A stretch of 64,000 nt of DNA. Source: Meghimatium bilineatum. Taxonomy: Eukaryota; Mollusca; Gastropoda; Stylommatophora; Philomycidae. The notes under the pieces were generated by a model. The model searched no databases. It worked only from the letters and a program-made list of their open reading frames with translations, and had not been told where the DNA came from. A program made the translations under genes and the position numbers. This document shows positions 45,816 to 57,194 of the stretch, piece after piece; position 1 is the first letter of the stretch; each line of letters begins with the position of its first letter. The stretch is from positions 4,221,834 to 4,285,833 of the forward strand of contig CM067298.1 of assembly GCA_034231615.1 (NCBI GenBank), read 5' to 3'.

Positions 45816-46330
45816 TAGTATCAGATGTAAATATATAACTTACTGTGTGAATGACTGACTTAAGATACTGTTTTTGCTGTCAGATCATCATCTTTGTACA
45901 CATGACATTCATAGTCGCTCTAATCTTCCCCTGAGTACATCCGTAAGGACATGATCATACGTGTCCCGTCTTCGACCACAGCATCCATAAAAACATGTGA
46001 ATTTAGTCCAGACTTATAACAGATATATTCTCAAGCTACTATGAATACTGACCGGTCGGTCGATATAACAAACAACAACATCAGCACACTGCACATGTAT
46101 GTAAATTTCTCGACGACCACATATGTTTAACATTAGTATGATTCATAAGGCTTCAATACTACAGTGACCAAAATAGACAACTGCTTGTGAACATAAATAA
46201 CACACACACATAAACAAGATTGCTTCAGATGTGACGTGGGTAAATAATATAATATAGAAGTATCGAGGATTTTATTAACTCGTTAAAATATACACGTTGA
46301 AAGTCTGGGACTAAAATCACATCTTTTTAG
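45816..46330. other. Intronic, unassigned
   Basis: No recognisable coding or repeat structure. Confidence 0.4.
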
Positions 46331-46360
46331 GGATGTGATGTGATGTGATGTGATGTGCTC
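46331..46360. repeat. (TGTGA)n microsatellite
   Basis: Five copies of gatgt (ggatgtgatgtgatgtgatg). Confidence 0.9.
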
Positions 46361-46394
46361 GAAGACCGAAACCTTGTTGACTCAAATTGGTGAC

Positions 46395-47355
46395 TTATCA
46401 GTGTATATATCCACGTCACCTTATCAGTGTATATATCCACGTCACCTTATCAGTGTATATAACCATGTCACTTTCTCAGTGTATATAACCATGTCACTTT
46501 CTCAGTGTATATAACCATGTCACTTTCTCAGTGTATATAACCATGTCACTTTCTCAGTGTATATATCCACGTCACCTTATCAGTGTATATATCCACGTCA
46601 CCTTATCAGTGTATATATCCACGTCACCTTCTCAGTGTATATATCCACGTCACCTTCTCAGTGTATATAACCATGTCACTTTCTCAGTGTATATTACATG
46701 TCACTTTCTCAGTGTATATAGCCACGTCACCTTCTCAGTGTATATAGCCACGTCACCTTCTCAGTGTATATAACCATGTCACTTTCTCAGTGTATATTAC
46801 ATGTCACTTTCTCAGTGTATATAGCCACGTCACCTTCTCAGTGTATATAGCCACGTCACCTTCTCAGTGTATATAGCCACGTCACCTTCTCAGTGTATAT
46901 AACCATGTCACTTTCTCAGTGCATATAACCATGCCACTTTCTCAGTGTATATAACCTCGTCACCTTCTCAGTGTATATAGCCACGTCACCTTCTCAGTAT
47001 ATATATCCACGTCACCTTCTCAGTGTATATAGCCACGTCACCTTCTCAGTATATATATCCACGTCACCTTCTCAGTGTATATAGCCACGTCACCTTCTCA
47101 GTGCATATAACCATGCCACTTTCTCAGTGTATATAACCTCGTCACCTTCTCAGTGTATATAACCATGTCACTTTCTCAGTGCATATAACCATGCCACTTT
47201 CTCAGTGTATATAACCTCGTCACCTTCTCAGTGTATATAGCCACGTCACCTTCTCAGTATATATATCCACGTCACCTTCTCAGTGTATATAGCCACGTCA
47301 CCTTCTCAGTATATATATCCACGTCACCTTCTCAGTGTATATAACCACGTCACCT
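46395..47355. repeat. 26-bp minisatellite, about 37 copies
   Basis: The unit is cagtgtatatanccaygtcac plus ttyt. Variants atccacg, aaccatg, agccacg and aacctcg occur in repeating order; a multi-unit block near 46910-47050 recurs at 47100-47320. A G-run of about 15 follows at 47471. Confidence 0.95.
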
Positions 47356-47629
47356 ATCCTGGAATGTTCACATATCAATTCCTGAACCTCAGATTCAACA
47401 GCAATAGAAGCTGTTACTTTTGACTGTGCCAAGTGTTATTGGTACACGACAGGAAGTCTGGCAATCTACCGGGGGGGGGGGGGGCACTTATATATTCTTC
47501 ATCAGGTGCTACAACCTTCACGTTGCATTACTTTCCCAGCAAGCCCCATCTACGACTTTCATCTGTACTATATTTCATACTGTACTGACATCTAAACAGA
47601 TTACAAACTAACAATCAGAATTCTAAAAC

Positions 47630-48020
47630 AGTACATCTATTATATATTAATGTATGGCTCAGAATCATGGACATTGAACACAACAAGAGGACAGAATTGA
47701 TGCCTTTGAGATGTGGATATATAAAGGAATAGGAATAATTTCGTAGAAAGAGAAGAAACAAGCATATTTTCTAACAGAACTTCGTATGAAAAAAGAAATA
47801 CTAAAGGAAATAAAGATCAAACAAATACAAAATTTTGATCACAAGACATGACACTTTGTTGACGACGTTACTTGACGATGGAGTCGAGAGGAGGCTTAGC
47901 AAGACGTAGACAGAGATATAAGTGGGAGAGAAACATCACGAGATGGACACAGCCTAATAGAGTGAAACACAAGCAAGAGACGGGATGTTGGAGGTCCTTT
48001 GCAGCCAACCTTCCTTGCAG
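47630..48020 (+). mobile_element. LINE 3' end, degenerate
   Basis: Shifted frames encode YILMYGSESWTLNTTRGQN, then GLARRRQRYKWERNITRW and a terminal RSFAANLPCRDAT, a typical LINE ORF2 end. Confidence 0.72.
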
Positions 48021-48513
48021 AGACGCCACTTGATGATGATTTCGTACTCTGAATTTGTATTTCAGTTGCATTAGAAAGATTGCACTAATTACGGGTTCAG
48101 TACAAGTAGACGTGTCTACATTTTAACGAAACAAATATTAATTTATATTTGTTAAATAAATATTAATTTTGAAGAAAACTAATCCTACATTATTTAACGA
48201 AACAAAATATCGATAAAGAAGCATTTTACAGTCACTAGATGCATTCATCGCATCAAGGAGAGCTTCCACCTTCCCTGGTTGCCATCTGAGCGGAGCTGGT
48301 TTAAAATCTCGTTTACTGTATGACAATTTCTCTTTAGTGACCATATATATGCTAGCTTTTTATTGATATAATTTTGAGCGGATAAGTTTGTTAAAGATAT
48401 TAATATTGGATTAACGAACTAATGCTGCCAAAATATACATAGTTAATCGCTATGTCCCGAATACCATTTCATTGACACACAAGAATGTAGTTCTGCCAAG
48501 ATGTGTTGTGGAG

Positions 48514-48608
48514 GCACGCGCCCATGAATTCAGTGAGCTTCAGAACCGCGTCCATCAGTTACAGGCGGAGATTGACTCCACTAGACGCTTTCGTGAATTT
48601 GATATAGA
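48514..48608 (+). CDS. Coiled-coil gene: third coiled-coil exon
   Basis: Encodes ARAHEFSELQNRVHQLQAEI then DSTRRFREFDI plus two bases. The start is chosen as the only AG (gttgtggag) giving phase 0 after the 44161 exon; the tract upstream is poor in pyrimidines. The exit GA|gtaggt in phase 2 joins ...FDI-E-LANSVW in the last exon. Otherwise the frame reaches a stop at 48610. It continues the heptad pattern. Boundaries are less certain than for the two preceding exons. Confidence 0.62.
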
Positions 48609-48727
48609 GTAGGTTTATTTGTTGTTTGCTTTGACATCATTATTATGTTCACTTGTTGTTGTCGTTGCGACTACCACTTCTACCAGCACAACTCTGACAC
48701 ACGATTATCACTAGCAATATTATTACC

Positions 48728-48764
48728 ACCACCACCGCCACTACGATTACTACTACTACTACTG

Positions 48765-48799
<35 letters not shown>

Positions 48800-48839
48800 G
48801 CTACTGCTACTGCTACTACTACTACTACTGCTACTGCTG

Positions 48840-48871
<32 letters not shown>

Positions 48872-48890
48872 GCTACTACTTCTACTACTA

Positions 48891-48931
<41 letters not shown>

Positions 48932-49019
48932 GCTACTGCTACTGCTACTACTACTACTACTACTACTACTACTGCTACTGCTACTGCTACTACTACTACT
49001 ACTACTACTGCTACTGCTG

Positions 49020-49051
<32 letters not shown>

Positions 49052-49070
49052 GCTACTACTTCTACTACTA

Positions 49071-49137
<67 letters not shown>

Positions 49138-49150
49138 CACTACTACTTCA
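48728..49150. repeat. (TAC)n/(TACTGC)n microsatellite, about 420 bp
   Basis: Tac triplets with ordered tgc, ttc and acc interruptions; a block of roughly 190 bp (near 48740-48905) recurs almost unchanged at 48925-49090. It grows directly from the end of a LINE fragment (49150). Confidence 0.97.
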
Positions 49151-49700
49151 CTATCTGGTATTTTATCCCACCAATGGATGTTGCGTGTCTTATGAAGGCA
49201 GCTTAGGTGGAAGTGGTTTACTAGCGTGCCTGGCATATACTGTCCATGTTCCATAAATGAGTGATGATATTACTGCTGCCTGGTAAAATATAACTTTGTT
49301 GACAGTTGTTATTACCTTTCTTTCCCATACATTTTTTTTCGCAGTCTGCCCAATGTGGCACTAGCTTTTGCTATTCTGTTGTTTACCTGTGTCGATGTTT
49401 ACATCTTGTGAGAAAGTGCTGCCCAGATAGGTAACACTATTGATTGTTTGAAGCTTGTGTTCTTTGATCCTTATGTGGAAGTTTAAGTGTTTGGTGTGGG
49501 TTGAAACATGCCATCTGCTTTCTTTGTATTGATGGGGAAGCCAAAGCTGTTGTCCATTTCCACAAATTTGTTTAGGGTGACCTGCGTACTGTCTGTAGAA
49601 TCAGAATTCAGTGCCCAGTTCTCTGCATAGAGGAGATCCATGACCATTGTGCCTCACACATTGTTTAAACAGGAAGCGATCTTTTGCCCGGATCCGCCTG
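49150..49700 (-). mobile_element. LINE ORF2 fragment (reverse transcriptase thumb)
   Basis: Minus strand: DLLYAENWALNSDSTDSTQV, LNKFVEMDNSFGFPINTKKA then DGMFQPTPNT (palm/thumb), later IAKASATLGRLRKKM and WTVYARHASKPLPP-like sequence, NIHWWDKIPDSEV. The frame runs into the (tac)n tract. Confidence 0.75.
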
Positions 49701-49800
49701 TGTGGAGGGTTGTGACTGCAGCTTGATCCGTCTGTGTGCAGGGTTGTAACTGTAGCTTGACCAGTCTGTGTGCAGGGTTGTGACTGCAGCTTGATACTTC
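49675..49800. repeat. About 43-bp tandem repeat, 3 copies
   Basis: Units containing gtctgtgtgcagggttgtgactgcagcttga, broken by small changes. Confidence 0.85.
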
Positions 49801-49859
49801 ACACTTTCTGGTTCGTCACTTTACCATCGCTACAGGGGGGCTTGTTGTGTGAGTTGATG

Positions 49860-50235
49860 ATGATGGTTAATGAAAGTTGAGTTACGACTAGCGCTGAATA
49901 TTTTTTTAAAGTGGAGAAGTTGCTCCATTCGTCGACCACACTTTCTCTTCCTGATCCAACAGTATTCCAGTGGTAAGATAAATCAAGAAAACTGGAGATG
50001 TACCAGGATGCAGTGGATGGCCAGGGTGCACTACGTGTCTCACAACGCCCTATTCGTTCCACAACACTCTGTTGACAAAATTCCCTCCAGTCCGTCGAAC
50101 AACAGATGTTTCATCCGTGCTGTCCGCAATATCCAGGCTTGGAATGCTTGGACAGACATGTGTTTACCTTCGGGCCGGAGTCCCATGAGTTACCCCCAGC
50201 TGGTTTGGTCGGCTTGTCAAAGCCGTTACCAGGGT
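49860..50235 (+). mobile_element. Possible retroelement 3' part with (TAC)n tail
   Basis: A frame open through PSSPSNNRCFIRAVRNIQAW and WSACQSRYQGVAA runs into tac repeats. The wording resembles a LINE C-terminal region but I cannot assign it. Confidence 0.35.
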
Positions 50236-50247
50236 GTGGCCGCTACA

Positions 50248-50291
<44 letters not shown>

Positions 50292-50382
50292 ATATTACTA
50301 TTACTACTGCAGCTGCTACTACTACTAATTCTACGATTACTACTACTACTACTACTACTACTACTAATACTACTACTGCTAG

Positions 50383-50435
<53 letters not shown>

Positions 50436-50470
50436 TTACTGCCACCGCTGCCACTGCTATTACAACTGTA
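50248..50470. repeat. (TAC)n microsatellite
   Basis: Tac triplets with tat, tgc and aat interruptions. Confidence 0.96.
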
Positions 50471-50644
50471 CTACCTACAACCGATTTCTAATTCTGGTCC
50501 AAAATGTGTTAGGGGCTTTTATGTCAAGATTGGACCTTTTAGTCAGCTCCGCACATATCAGAGATATGCAACATCCTCGCACATCTCAGAGAGATGCAAC
50601 AATATAAGTCTAAAACCTTTCTTAACATCGCTGGGATGGACATC

Positions 50645-50860
50645 CATTACTTACTATTATCACTACTACCACTACTATCAATATTAATGTTACTATCACT
50701 ACTACCACTACTACCATTATTAGTATTACTATTGCTACTACCACTACTATTTGTGGTATTATTACTACTACTACTACTACTACTGTTGCTACTACTATTA
50801 CTGCCACCACTACTACTAGTATTAGTAGTACTAGTAGTATTAGTATGCCTACTACAATCA
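50645..50860. repeat. (TAC/TAT/CAC)n microsatellite
   Basis: Mixed triplet tract ending in ttagtagtactagtag. Confidence 0.93.
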
Positions 50861-50889
50861 ATGTAGTTCTCTATCGATGTAGATCTCAT

Positions 50890-52235
50890 AAATCATACGA
50901 CTTAGGTCTGTGAGGTCTATATGGATGTAGATGTCATAACTTAGTTCTGTGAGGTCTATATGGATGTAGATGTCATAACTTAGTTCTGTGAGGTCTATAT
51001 GGATGTAGATGTCATAACCTAGTTCTGTGAGGTCTATATGGATGTAGATGTCATAACTTAGTTCTGTGAGGTCTATATGGATGTAGATGTCATAACTTAG
51101 TTCTGTGAGGTCTATATGGATGTAGATGTCATAACCTAGTTCTGTGAGGTCTATATGGATGTAGATGTCATAACCTAGTTCTGTGAGGTCTATATGGATG
51201 TAGATGTCATAACTTAGTTCTGTGAGGTCTATATGGATGTAGATGTCATAACCTAGTTCTGTGAGGTCTATATGGATGTAGATGTCATAACCTAGTTCTG
51301 TGAGGTCTATATGGATGTAGATGTCATAACTTAGTTCTGTGAGGTCTATATGGATGTAGATGTCATAACCTAGTTCTGTGAGGTCTATATGGATGTAGAT
51401 GTCATAACCTAGTTCTGTGAGGTCTATATGGATGTAGATGTCATAACCTAGTTCTGTGAGGTCTATATGGATGTAGATGTCATAACCTAGGTCTGTGAGG
51501 TCTATATGGATGTAGATGTCATAACTTAGTTCTGTGAGGTCTATATGGATGTAGATGTCATAACTTAGTTCTGTGAGGTCTATATGGATGTAGATGTCAT
51601 AACCTAGTTCTGTGAGGTCTATATGGATGTAGATGTCATAACCTAGTTCTGTGAGGTCTATATGGATGTAGATGTCATAACTTAGTTCTGTGAGGTCTAT
51701 ATGGATGTAGATGTCATAACCTAGTTCTGTGAGGTCTATATGGATGTAGATGTCATAACTTAGTTCTGTGAGGTCTATATGGATGTAGATGTCATAACCT
51801 AGTTCTGTGAGGTCTATATGGAGGTAGATGTCATAACCTAGTTCTGTGAGGTCTATATGGATGTAGATGTCATAACCTAGTTCTGTGAGGTCTATATGGA
51901 TGTAGATGTCATAACTTAGTTCTGTGAGGTCTATATGGATGTAGATGTCATAACTTAGTTCTGTGAGGTCTATATGGATGTAGATGTCGTAACCTAGTTC
52001 TGTGAGGTCTATATGGATGTAGATGTCGTAACCTAGTTCTGTGAGGTCTATATGGATGTAGATGTATGTCATAACCTAGTTCTGTGAGGTCTATATGGAT
52101 GTAGATGTCATAACCTAGTTCTGTGAGGTCTATATGGATGTAGATGTCATAACCTAGTTCTGTGAGGTCTATATGAATGTAGATGTCATAACCTAGTTCT
52201 GTGAGGTCTATATGGATGTAGATCTTATGTATAGG
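50890..52235. repeat. 39-bp minisatellite, about 34 copies
   Basis: The unit is ctgtgaggtctatatggatg plus tagatgtcataac(c/t)tagtt. Very homogeneous; the main variable base is c/t in the taac-tag junction. As 39 is divisible by three, the minus strand is open for 400 codons as a 13-residue repeat (DIYIHIDLTELGY); no start context, splice link or partner supports a protein. One unit near 52058 carries a 4-bp insertion (tgta). Confidence 0.97.
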
Positions 52236-52298
52236 TGATATTATCTAGTTTTATGAGGTCTGTCGATGTAGATCTTATAAATGATATGACCTAATGAT

Positions 52299-52545
52299 CT
52301 CACTTCTTCATCTGCGTTTATTCTCAAACTCCTGCAGAATAGCTGGGTGTATTCCGGAGAACGAAATTCGTTGTGTCATAGTTTGCAGTTTAGCTGCAAT
52401 ATCTACCACTGTCGACCTAACACATCCCACTCTAGCATGTCTTCTGTGCCACTGACTCTCCATAAGATATGGCATCCAACTCCACACCTAAACCTCCTTA
52501 GTCATCTCATAGAACGTGCATGGATGATAACAGTGTCGTTAACAG
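52299..52545 (-). mobile_element. SINE, GAA-tailed family (copy 4)
   Basis: Starts ttcttcatctgcgttt (complement of the tail), then ctcaaactcctgcag, ctaacacatcccactc and cctccttagtcatctc; diverged relative of 6281-6560. Confidence 0.7.
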
Positions 52546-52724
52546 TGTCGTCAGAACACCCGGGAGAAATCTTACTTATCAATGATATGATCTAGTGCTG
52601 TGCCGTGTCTAACACTGCAAATCGCATTTTCTCAATGCTAGGACATGCTAGGACTCTCATAGTAAACCACATCATTAATTATTACTTGTTATATGAATAG
52701 AAGCGCACACTAGGACATGACATC

Positions 52725-53315
52725 TACAATAGTTTGTTGAATGTGAGACAAATTATGACACGTACAATTATTTGTTCTTCTTCTTCTTCTTCAGCGTTCA
52801 TTCTCAATCTCCCGCTGGATATCTCTTGTAACATAATAATGGTCCTACTATATTTCCAGCAGGATGTAGTCCAGAGAATGGAAATGCGATGTGTCGCTGT
52901 TTTATTTGCGCCAATGGCCCGACACATCCGTCTTCGACGGAATTATTTGTTCAATGTAAGACAAACTATGACAAGTACAATTATTTGTTTAATGTAAGAC
53001 AAACTATGACAAGTACAATTATTTGTTTAATGTAAGACAAACTATGACACGTACAATGACTTGTTCAATGTAAGACAAACTATGACACGTACAATGACTT
53101 GTTCAATGTAAGACAAACTATGACACGTACAATGACTTGTTCAATGTAAGACAAACTATGACACGTACAATTTGTTCAATTTGAGACAAACTATGACACG
53201 TACAATTTTTCAATTTGAGACAAACTATGACACGTACAATTTGTTCAATTTGAGACAAATTTTGACACGTACAATTTGTTCAATTTGAGACAAATTTTGA
53301 CACGTACAAGCCTGT
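52725..53315. repeat. About 36-bp tandem repeat, SINE inserted
   Basis: Units of the type ttgttcaatgtaagacaaac plus tatgacacgtacaatga; about ten copies from 52950 to 53315, with a further copy at 52732-52770 left of the SINE. The SINE at 52776 therefore landed inside the array. It ends about 65 bp before the last-exon acceptor. Confidence 0.92.
52776..52945 (-). mobile_element. SINE, GAA-tailed family (copy 5, 5'-truncated)
   Basis: Starts with (ttc)n, then agcgttcattctcaatctcc, gatgtagtccagagaatgg and gacacatccgtcttcgacgg. Confidence 0.7.
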
Positions 53316-53379
53316 GTTGAATGTCAGATATATTTAATATAACTTTAACGCATTTCTTCATAAGTTGTCAGCCTTTCAG

Positions 53380-54370
53380 ACTAGCAAACTCTGTTTGGCT
53401 GGAGGATGGTTCACTACCCTTACCTACGTCACACGTCAGTGAAATCTCAATGGCATCAAAAAGCGTTTGCCCACTGCAAGCAACGGTCGCATTTCCCGAA
53501 TCAATGGCTGAGAAATTATCAAATACAACATCGAAGTTGGAGGACAGATCGCCAACAAATACCATGCACATGACGCAATCAATGGAAAAGCCTAACTTAG
53601 GCCTTGCTCGGTCCTTCGTCTTACCGAACACGGCATCACCAGATGAGAGATACGTGCATGGAATGAAGGACAACAATTCTGCAATGAATGAGTCCCTGAC
53701 ATCTAACACGGGTAAGATTAATGATCTAACAGAGATACCTCTCTCAATGCATTATAAGAACAATGGAGTTTTGTCTCAGATCCGAGCTGTGATTAACGGG
53801 TTTAGAGACAATAGTTTGGGCTGTAGTCCATCTCACGTAGCACTTTTCAACGATCTAGGAACACTGTTAAATGGAAGCAGACCCAATGGTAACATTGTGC
53901 TAAATCAACAGAATTCACCGTCTGACAAACAGCGCAACAGTTTCGAATTATCATCTTGTTGTTTGGATAGTTCAGACACAGACCAGAGCCGTTCGCATAT
54001 TTCAAGTGTACGCAGATTTCAGTACAAGAAAGCACTTCCTCTGAAACGCTTGTCCAGATATCGACGCGACAAACGGAAAGATATCGCCTCTTTGAAAAAG
54101 CGACTAGCAGTGCAATATTTTGATGGTCAAGCGCGTGTAATTGGTTTTGGAGAATCGTCTGGTCCACATCTAGTTTCACGCGAACAGTGCGACGCCAGCG
54201 AAGTTAAACATCATTCTTCAACAGACACAAGAGAAAACACCGCACATATCTGTGTACGAAGTGTTACAGATATTAAAAACTCCAACTTTTTGTCAAACTG
54301 TGAAACAAACACGGCACAAAGTGGAGATTCGTGGATTTTAATTATCCCTAAAGATAACAAGAATGAGTGA
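53380..54370 (+). CDS. Coiled-coil gene: long last exon
   Basis: Acceptor gttgtcagcctttcag, phase 2 (GA|A gives Glu); stop TGA at 54368-54370; 330 codons of novel sequence. It starts LANSVWLEDGSLPLPTSHVS. Ser/Asn/Thr-rich and polar, probably disordered, with a basic patch FQYKKALPLKRLSRYRRDKR then KDIASLKKRL about two thirds along, suitable for nucleic-acid or membrane binding or nuclear localisation. It ends SWILIIPKDNKNE. No catalytic domain recognised. The predicted protein is about 540 residues without the doubtful first exon, about 640 with it. The antisense frame at 53847-54179 is a shadow. Confidence 0.75.
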
Positions 54371-54438
54371 AGGAGATGGTGAAATGTAAATATGCTCTAT
54401 TGAAAATAGCAAAACTAATAGGCATATGCTTTCATTAA

Positions 54439-54444
54439 AATAAA
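54439..54444 (+). promoter_or_regulatory. Polyadenylation signal AATAAA
   Basis: AATAAA within ttaaaataaaatac, 69 bp after the stop of the coiled-coil gene, a plausible 3' end. Confidence 0.6.
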
Positions 54445-54543
54445 ATACATATTTATATAGCACCAAAAAAGAAAGAGGTTCTTGGTTTTAACATAATTAT
54501 ATATTTTGTGATTGTTGTTCGTCCATCACACGATGATGATGAC

Positions 54544-56994
54544 TAGTGCTCGGATTTTTATGACCTAAAAATCCTGAAATATGACATGCAAATATGACCT
54601 AAAAAAGGCAAAATATGACCTTAAATATGCCGAAATATGACCATAAGGGTTTTCTCATTTATGAACACAAAAAAAACCGCAAATTATTATTGTTTGCATG
54701 TTTTACGCATTACATAGTAGTCATAGTACCTACATAGTAGTAATACTTAACAAAGCATGTATAAAAACACTTACCACATTTATTCCTCAGTTTCCATTGT
54801 TTGTACAATTGCAACCGACAACAACATGCATTTTTAGAGTTTCATTTGAACGATCGTCGATTGTCACTGAGAATTGTTTTATATTTTGAAAAACTTCGTT
54901 CTACATCACATGATGTCACAGGGGCAAATCTAAATAATATCAGATCATTTGCTGAAAGTTCAGGTTCATCCTCTTGAAATGTTGCATGTTTACCACTAAG
55001 TATGTCTGCAATTTTGCACAATGAGAAATAACCAGAATTTCTATGAAGAACACTTTCTAATTTTACTTTAATCCTGTTGCTTACTTCACCACGTGATCCA
55101 TTTATTTCTGTTTGAATTTGTTTCACAATATCTAATGCATTAAAAGTGCAGTCCCTTCGCTTTCCAGACGTTTTATTGCTTTTGAAATTGCCGAAAAGTT
55201 TGACTTTATATAAGTCAGATTTTGTGATAGTCTGGTAGAAAATAAGCTTTGCACTGCTTGTATTGATGTTGCGTCGTCTTTGTCTAGGGCATTAAATATT
55301 TTAATTAGTGTTGAATAGTTGTCACAGTAATACTTTACAGAGTCCATCCATGCACCCCAACGTGTAAGGATAGGTTGTGGAGGAAGTGGTAGTTGAGGAG
55401 CTTCTTCTTTGAATTTTTGTACTCGAAGAGGAGCCTTGATGAGTATTTTTTTCCCATTTGAAATAAGCTTGTCCACATCAGGAAAATTACCTCGAACTTC
55501 CTCAGCTACTCGATGCAGTGCATGAGCAAGGCAAGTAATATGGACCAATTTCGGGTAGAGAATTTGAAGTCCTTTAGCAGCCTTTTTCATATAGGGAGCA
55601 GCATCTGTTATTAATAGAAGGATATTATTTCTTTCTATTCCATTTGGCCACAACAGCTTCATGGAATTATCAAATAGAACAGCTATGGAGGCATGATTTG
55701 TTCTTTCAAGAACTTCACAGTTAAGGACAAATTTTTCTCCTGGTTGATCTCCTTTTAAAGTTCTAACTATAACATTTGCGACAAACCTGCCATCTACATC
55801 AGTAGTCTCGTCTAAGGAAACCCATATCTTGTTATCTGCAATAGAATTTCTAATTTTATTTAACATGTCCTCATAACATTTGGAGAGATAATTTTTCCAT
55901 AAAGTAGATTCATCTGGGATAGGATGGCTAGTGTATTTCTCCAGAAATTGTCGGAAATATTGATTTTGCAATTTATTTAAAGGGATATTTGATGAAACCA
56001 TCATATGACACAAATCTTTATAAAAACCGGTCTCTGTGTTTCCCGAAGAAGAAGAGGAAGTAGCAGAACATTTTTCAAGTAATAAACTTTGTCTTCCTTC
56101 CATTTTAGAAAGTCTACTTAAACATTTCATATGTTTAGAAGTATTGCAATGCTGTTGCACATTAAACCGTTTTCCAGCTGTAACCTTGACCTCACACAGT
56201 GTACAGTACAATATTTCTCCATCGGTACTAAATACTTTTGAACCAAATTCCTGCACAAATTTACGCAACTTTGCACCATTAGAATTAGACACTTTAGGCA
56301 TTGTAAAACAAAGTTATTCCAGTGAATCAACCATAAACAATATAAAATATAACACTATTATTAAGACTATTATATAACTATGAGCTAGAGCACGAGATCA
56401 TGTAGTCACTGTTGCAAATGGCAAATTAATAATTGTAACATACAAATGGGAGCCAAACGGTTTAAATTGAAACTGGAAGTTTTAACAAATCCAGGAATAT
56501 TCGCTCTTGACGTTGAAACATTTGAAATTGTTTCCTACAATTTACTTTCGAAACAAAACCCAGAAAATTCTTTTGAAGTATTGAGCGGATGTCACTCCCT
56601 TTTTGATTCTCAGATGCCGACTGACATCAAAGAGTTGACTGATGTCTTCCCTACAGTCGCATGAAAGACACACATGCATATTCACTAATACACACATTCA
56701 GAAATATAGCCAATCCTCACAATTTGTCTCTAAACATAGTTTAAGATGTGCTAACATTGATAAGCAAACGGAGTACACCAGAACGTTGAGTACACCAGAA
56801 AATATGCAAAATATGACCTAAATCTCCAATTTCAGGCAAAATATGACCTCATTAAAATTATGGTCAAAATATGCATTTATATGACAAATAAAAACAGCTT
56901 AAAATTGTTCAGAAATGCTTGAAACATGTAGAAATTAACTTAAAACTGAAAATATGCTTCAGGAAAAAAACATTTCATGAAAATCCGAGCCCTA
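54544..56994 (-). mobile_element. hAT DNA transposon, 2.45 kb
   Basis: Ends tagtgctcggattttta and, complemented, tagggctcggattttca; exact 8-bp target duplication atgatgac at 54536-54543 and 56995-57002. Near both ends the motif aaatatgacc/aaatatg recurs (about five times on the left within 100 bp, four on the right), as expected of transposase-binding subterminal repeats. It holds one transposase gene with a single frameshift. Younger than the LINE it cut. Confidence 0.94.
54842..56301 (-). pseudogene. hAT transposase with one frameshift
   Basis: From MPKVSNSNGA at 56301 the frame runs 389 codons, to 55132. It has a BED-type zinc finger (C33, C36, H51, H57), VSLDETTDVDGRF (D164), LLITDAAPYMKKAAKGL (D233) and CLAHALH (257-263), the RNase H-like hAT core. 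It stops at LLMH, and the next frame continues without loss (VKQIQTEINGS...) to the hAT C-terminal dimerisation region, VTSCDVERSFSKYKTILS, ending 54842. The shift lies in a T run at about 55138-55146: one extra T would restore the frame, so a recent mutation or a sequencing error are both possible. It resembles the hAT group that gave rise to CGGBP1 (inference). Confidence 0.88.
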
Positions 56995-57194
56995 ATGATG
57001 ACCATTTGTTGCATCAACTTCATTAAATTGTGTTAATTATGTCATGTACTATGAGTTTATAGATGGCAAGTAAGACCTTTTCTGGCTGCAAATATCATTG
57101 CACAGTTCGGGCATGGGATGACCACTGTAGCCGGTTTTTAAAATCTAGCCTACACATGATTTTCTAGAAACTCTCCGAGGTAGTGGTGCAACAT

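Larger units (their letters stand above)
54505..57180 (-). mobile_element. LINE 3' end split by a hAT element
   Basis: Outside the hAT, 54505-54535 (ttgttgttcgtccatcacac, the LINE tail) and 57003-57180 form one minus-strand LINE end. Read from 57180 leftwards it encodes PATVVIPCPNCAMIFAARKG and a broken zinc finger, the same family as 33320-33684. Confidence 0.82.

Noticed and set aside
48645..49256. Poly-Leu and poly-Val proteins
   Set aside because: Translations of a (tac)n microsatellite; the non-repeat end is a LINE remnant on the other strand.
50858..52072. 404-codon minus-strand frame of a 13-residue repeat
   Set aside because: A product of a 39-bp repeat; no start context, no flanking coding sequence, and it lies in an intron of the plus-strand gene.
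53847..54179. A 110-codon antisense gene in the last exon of the coiled-coil gene
   Set aside because: It is the complement of a well-supported exon, with no codon or splice support of its own.
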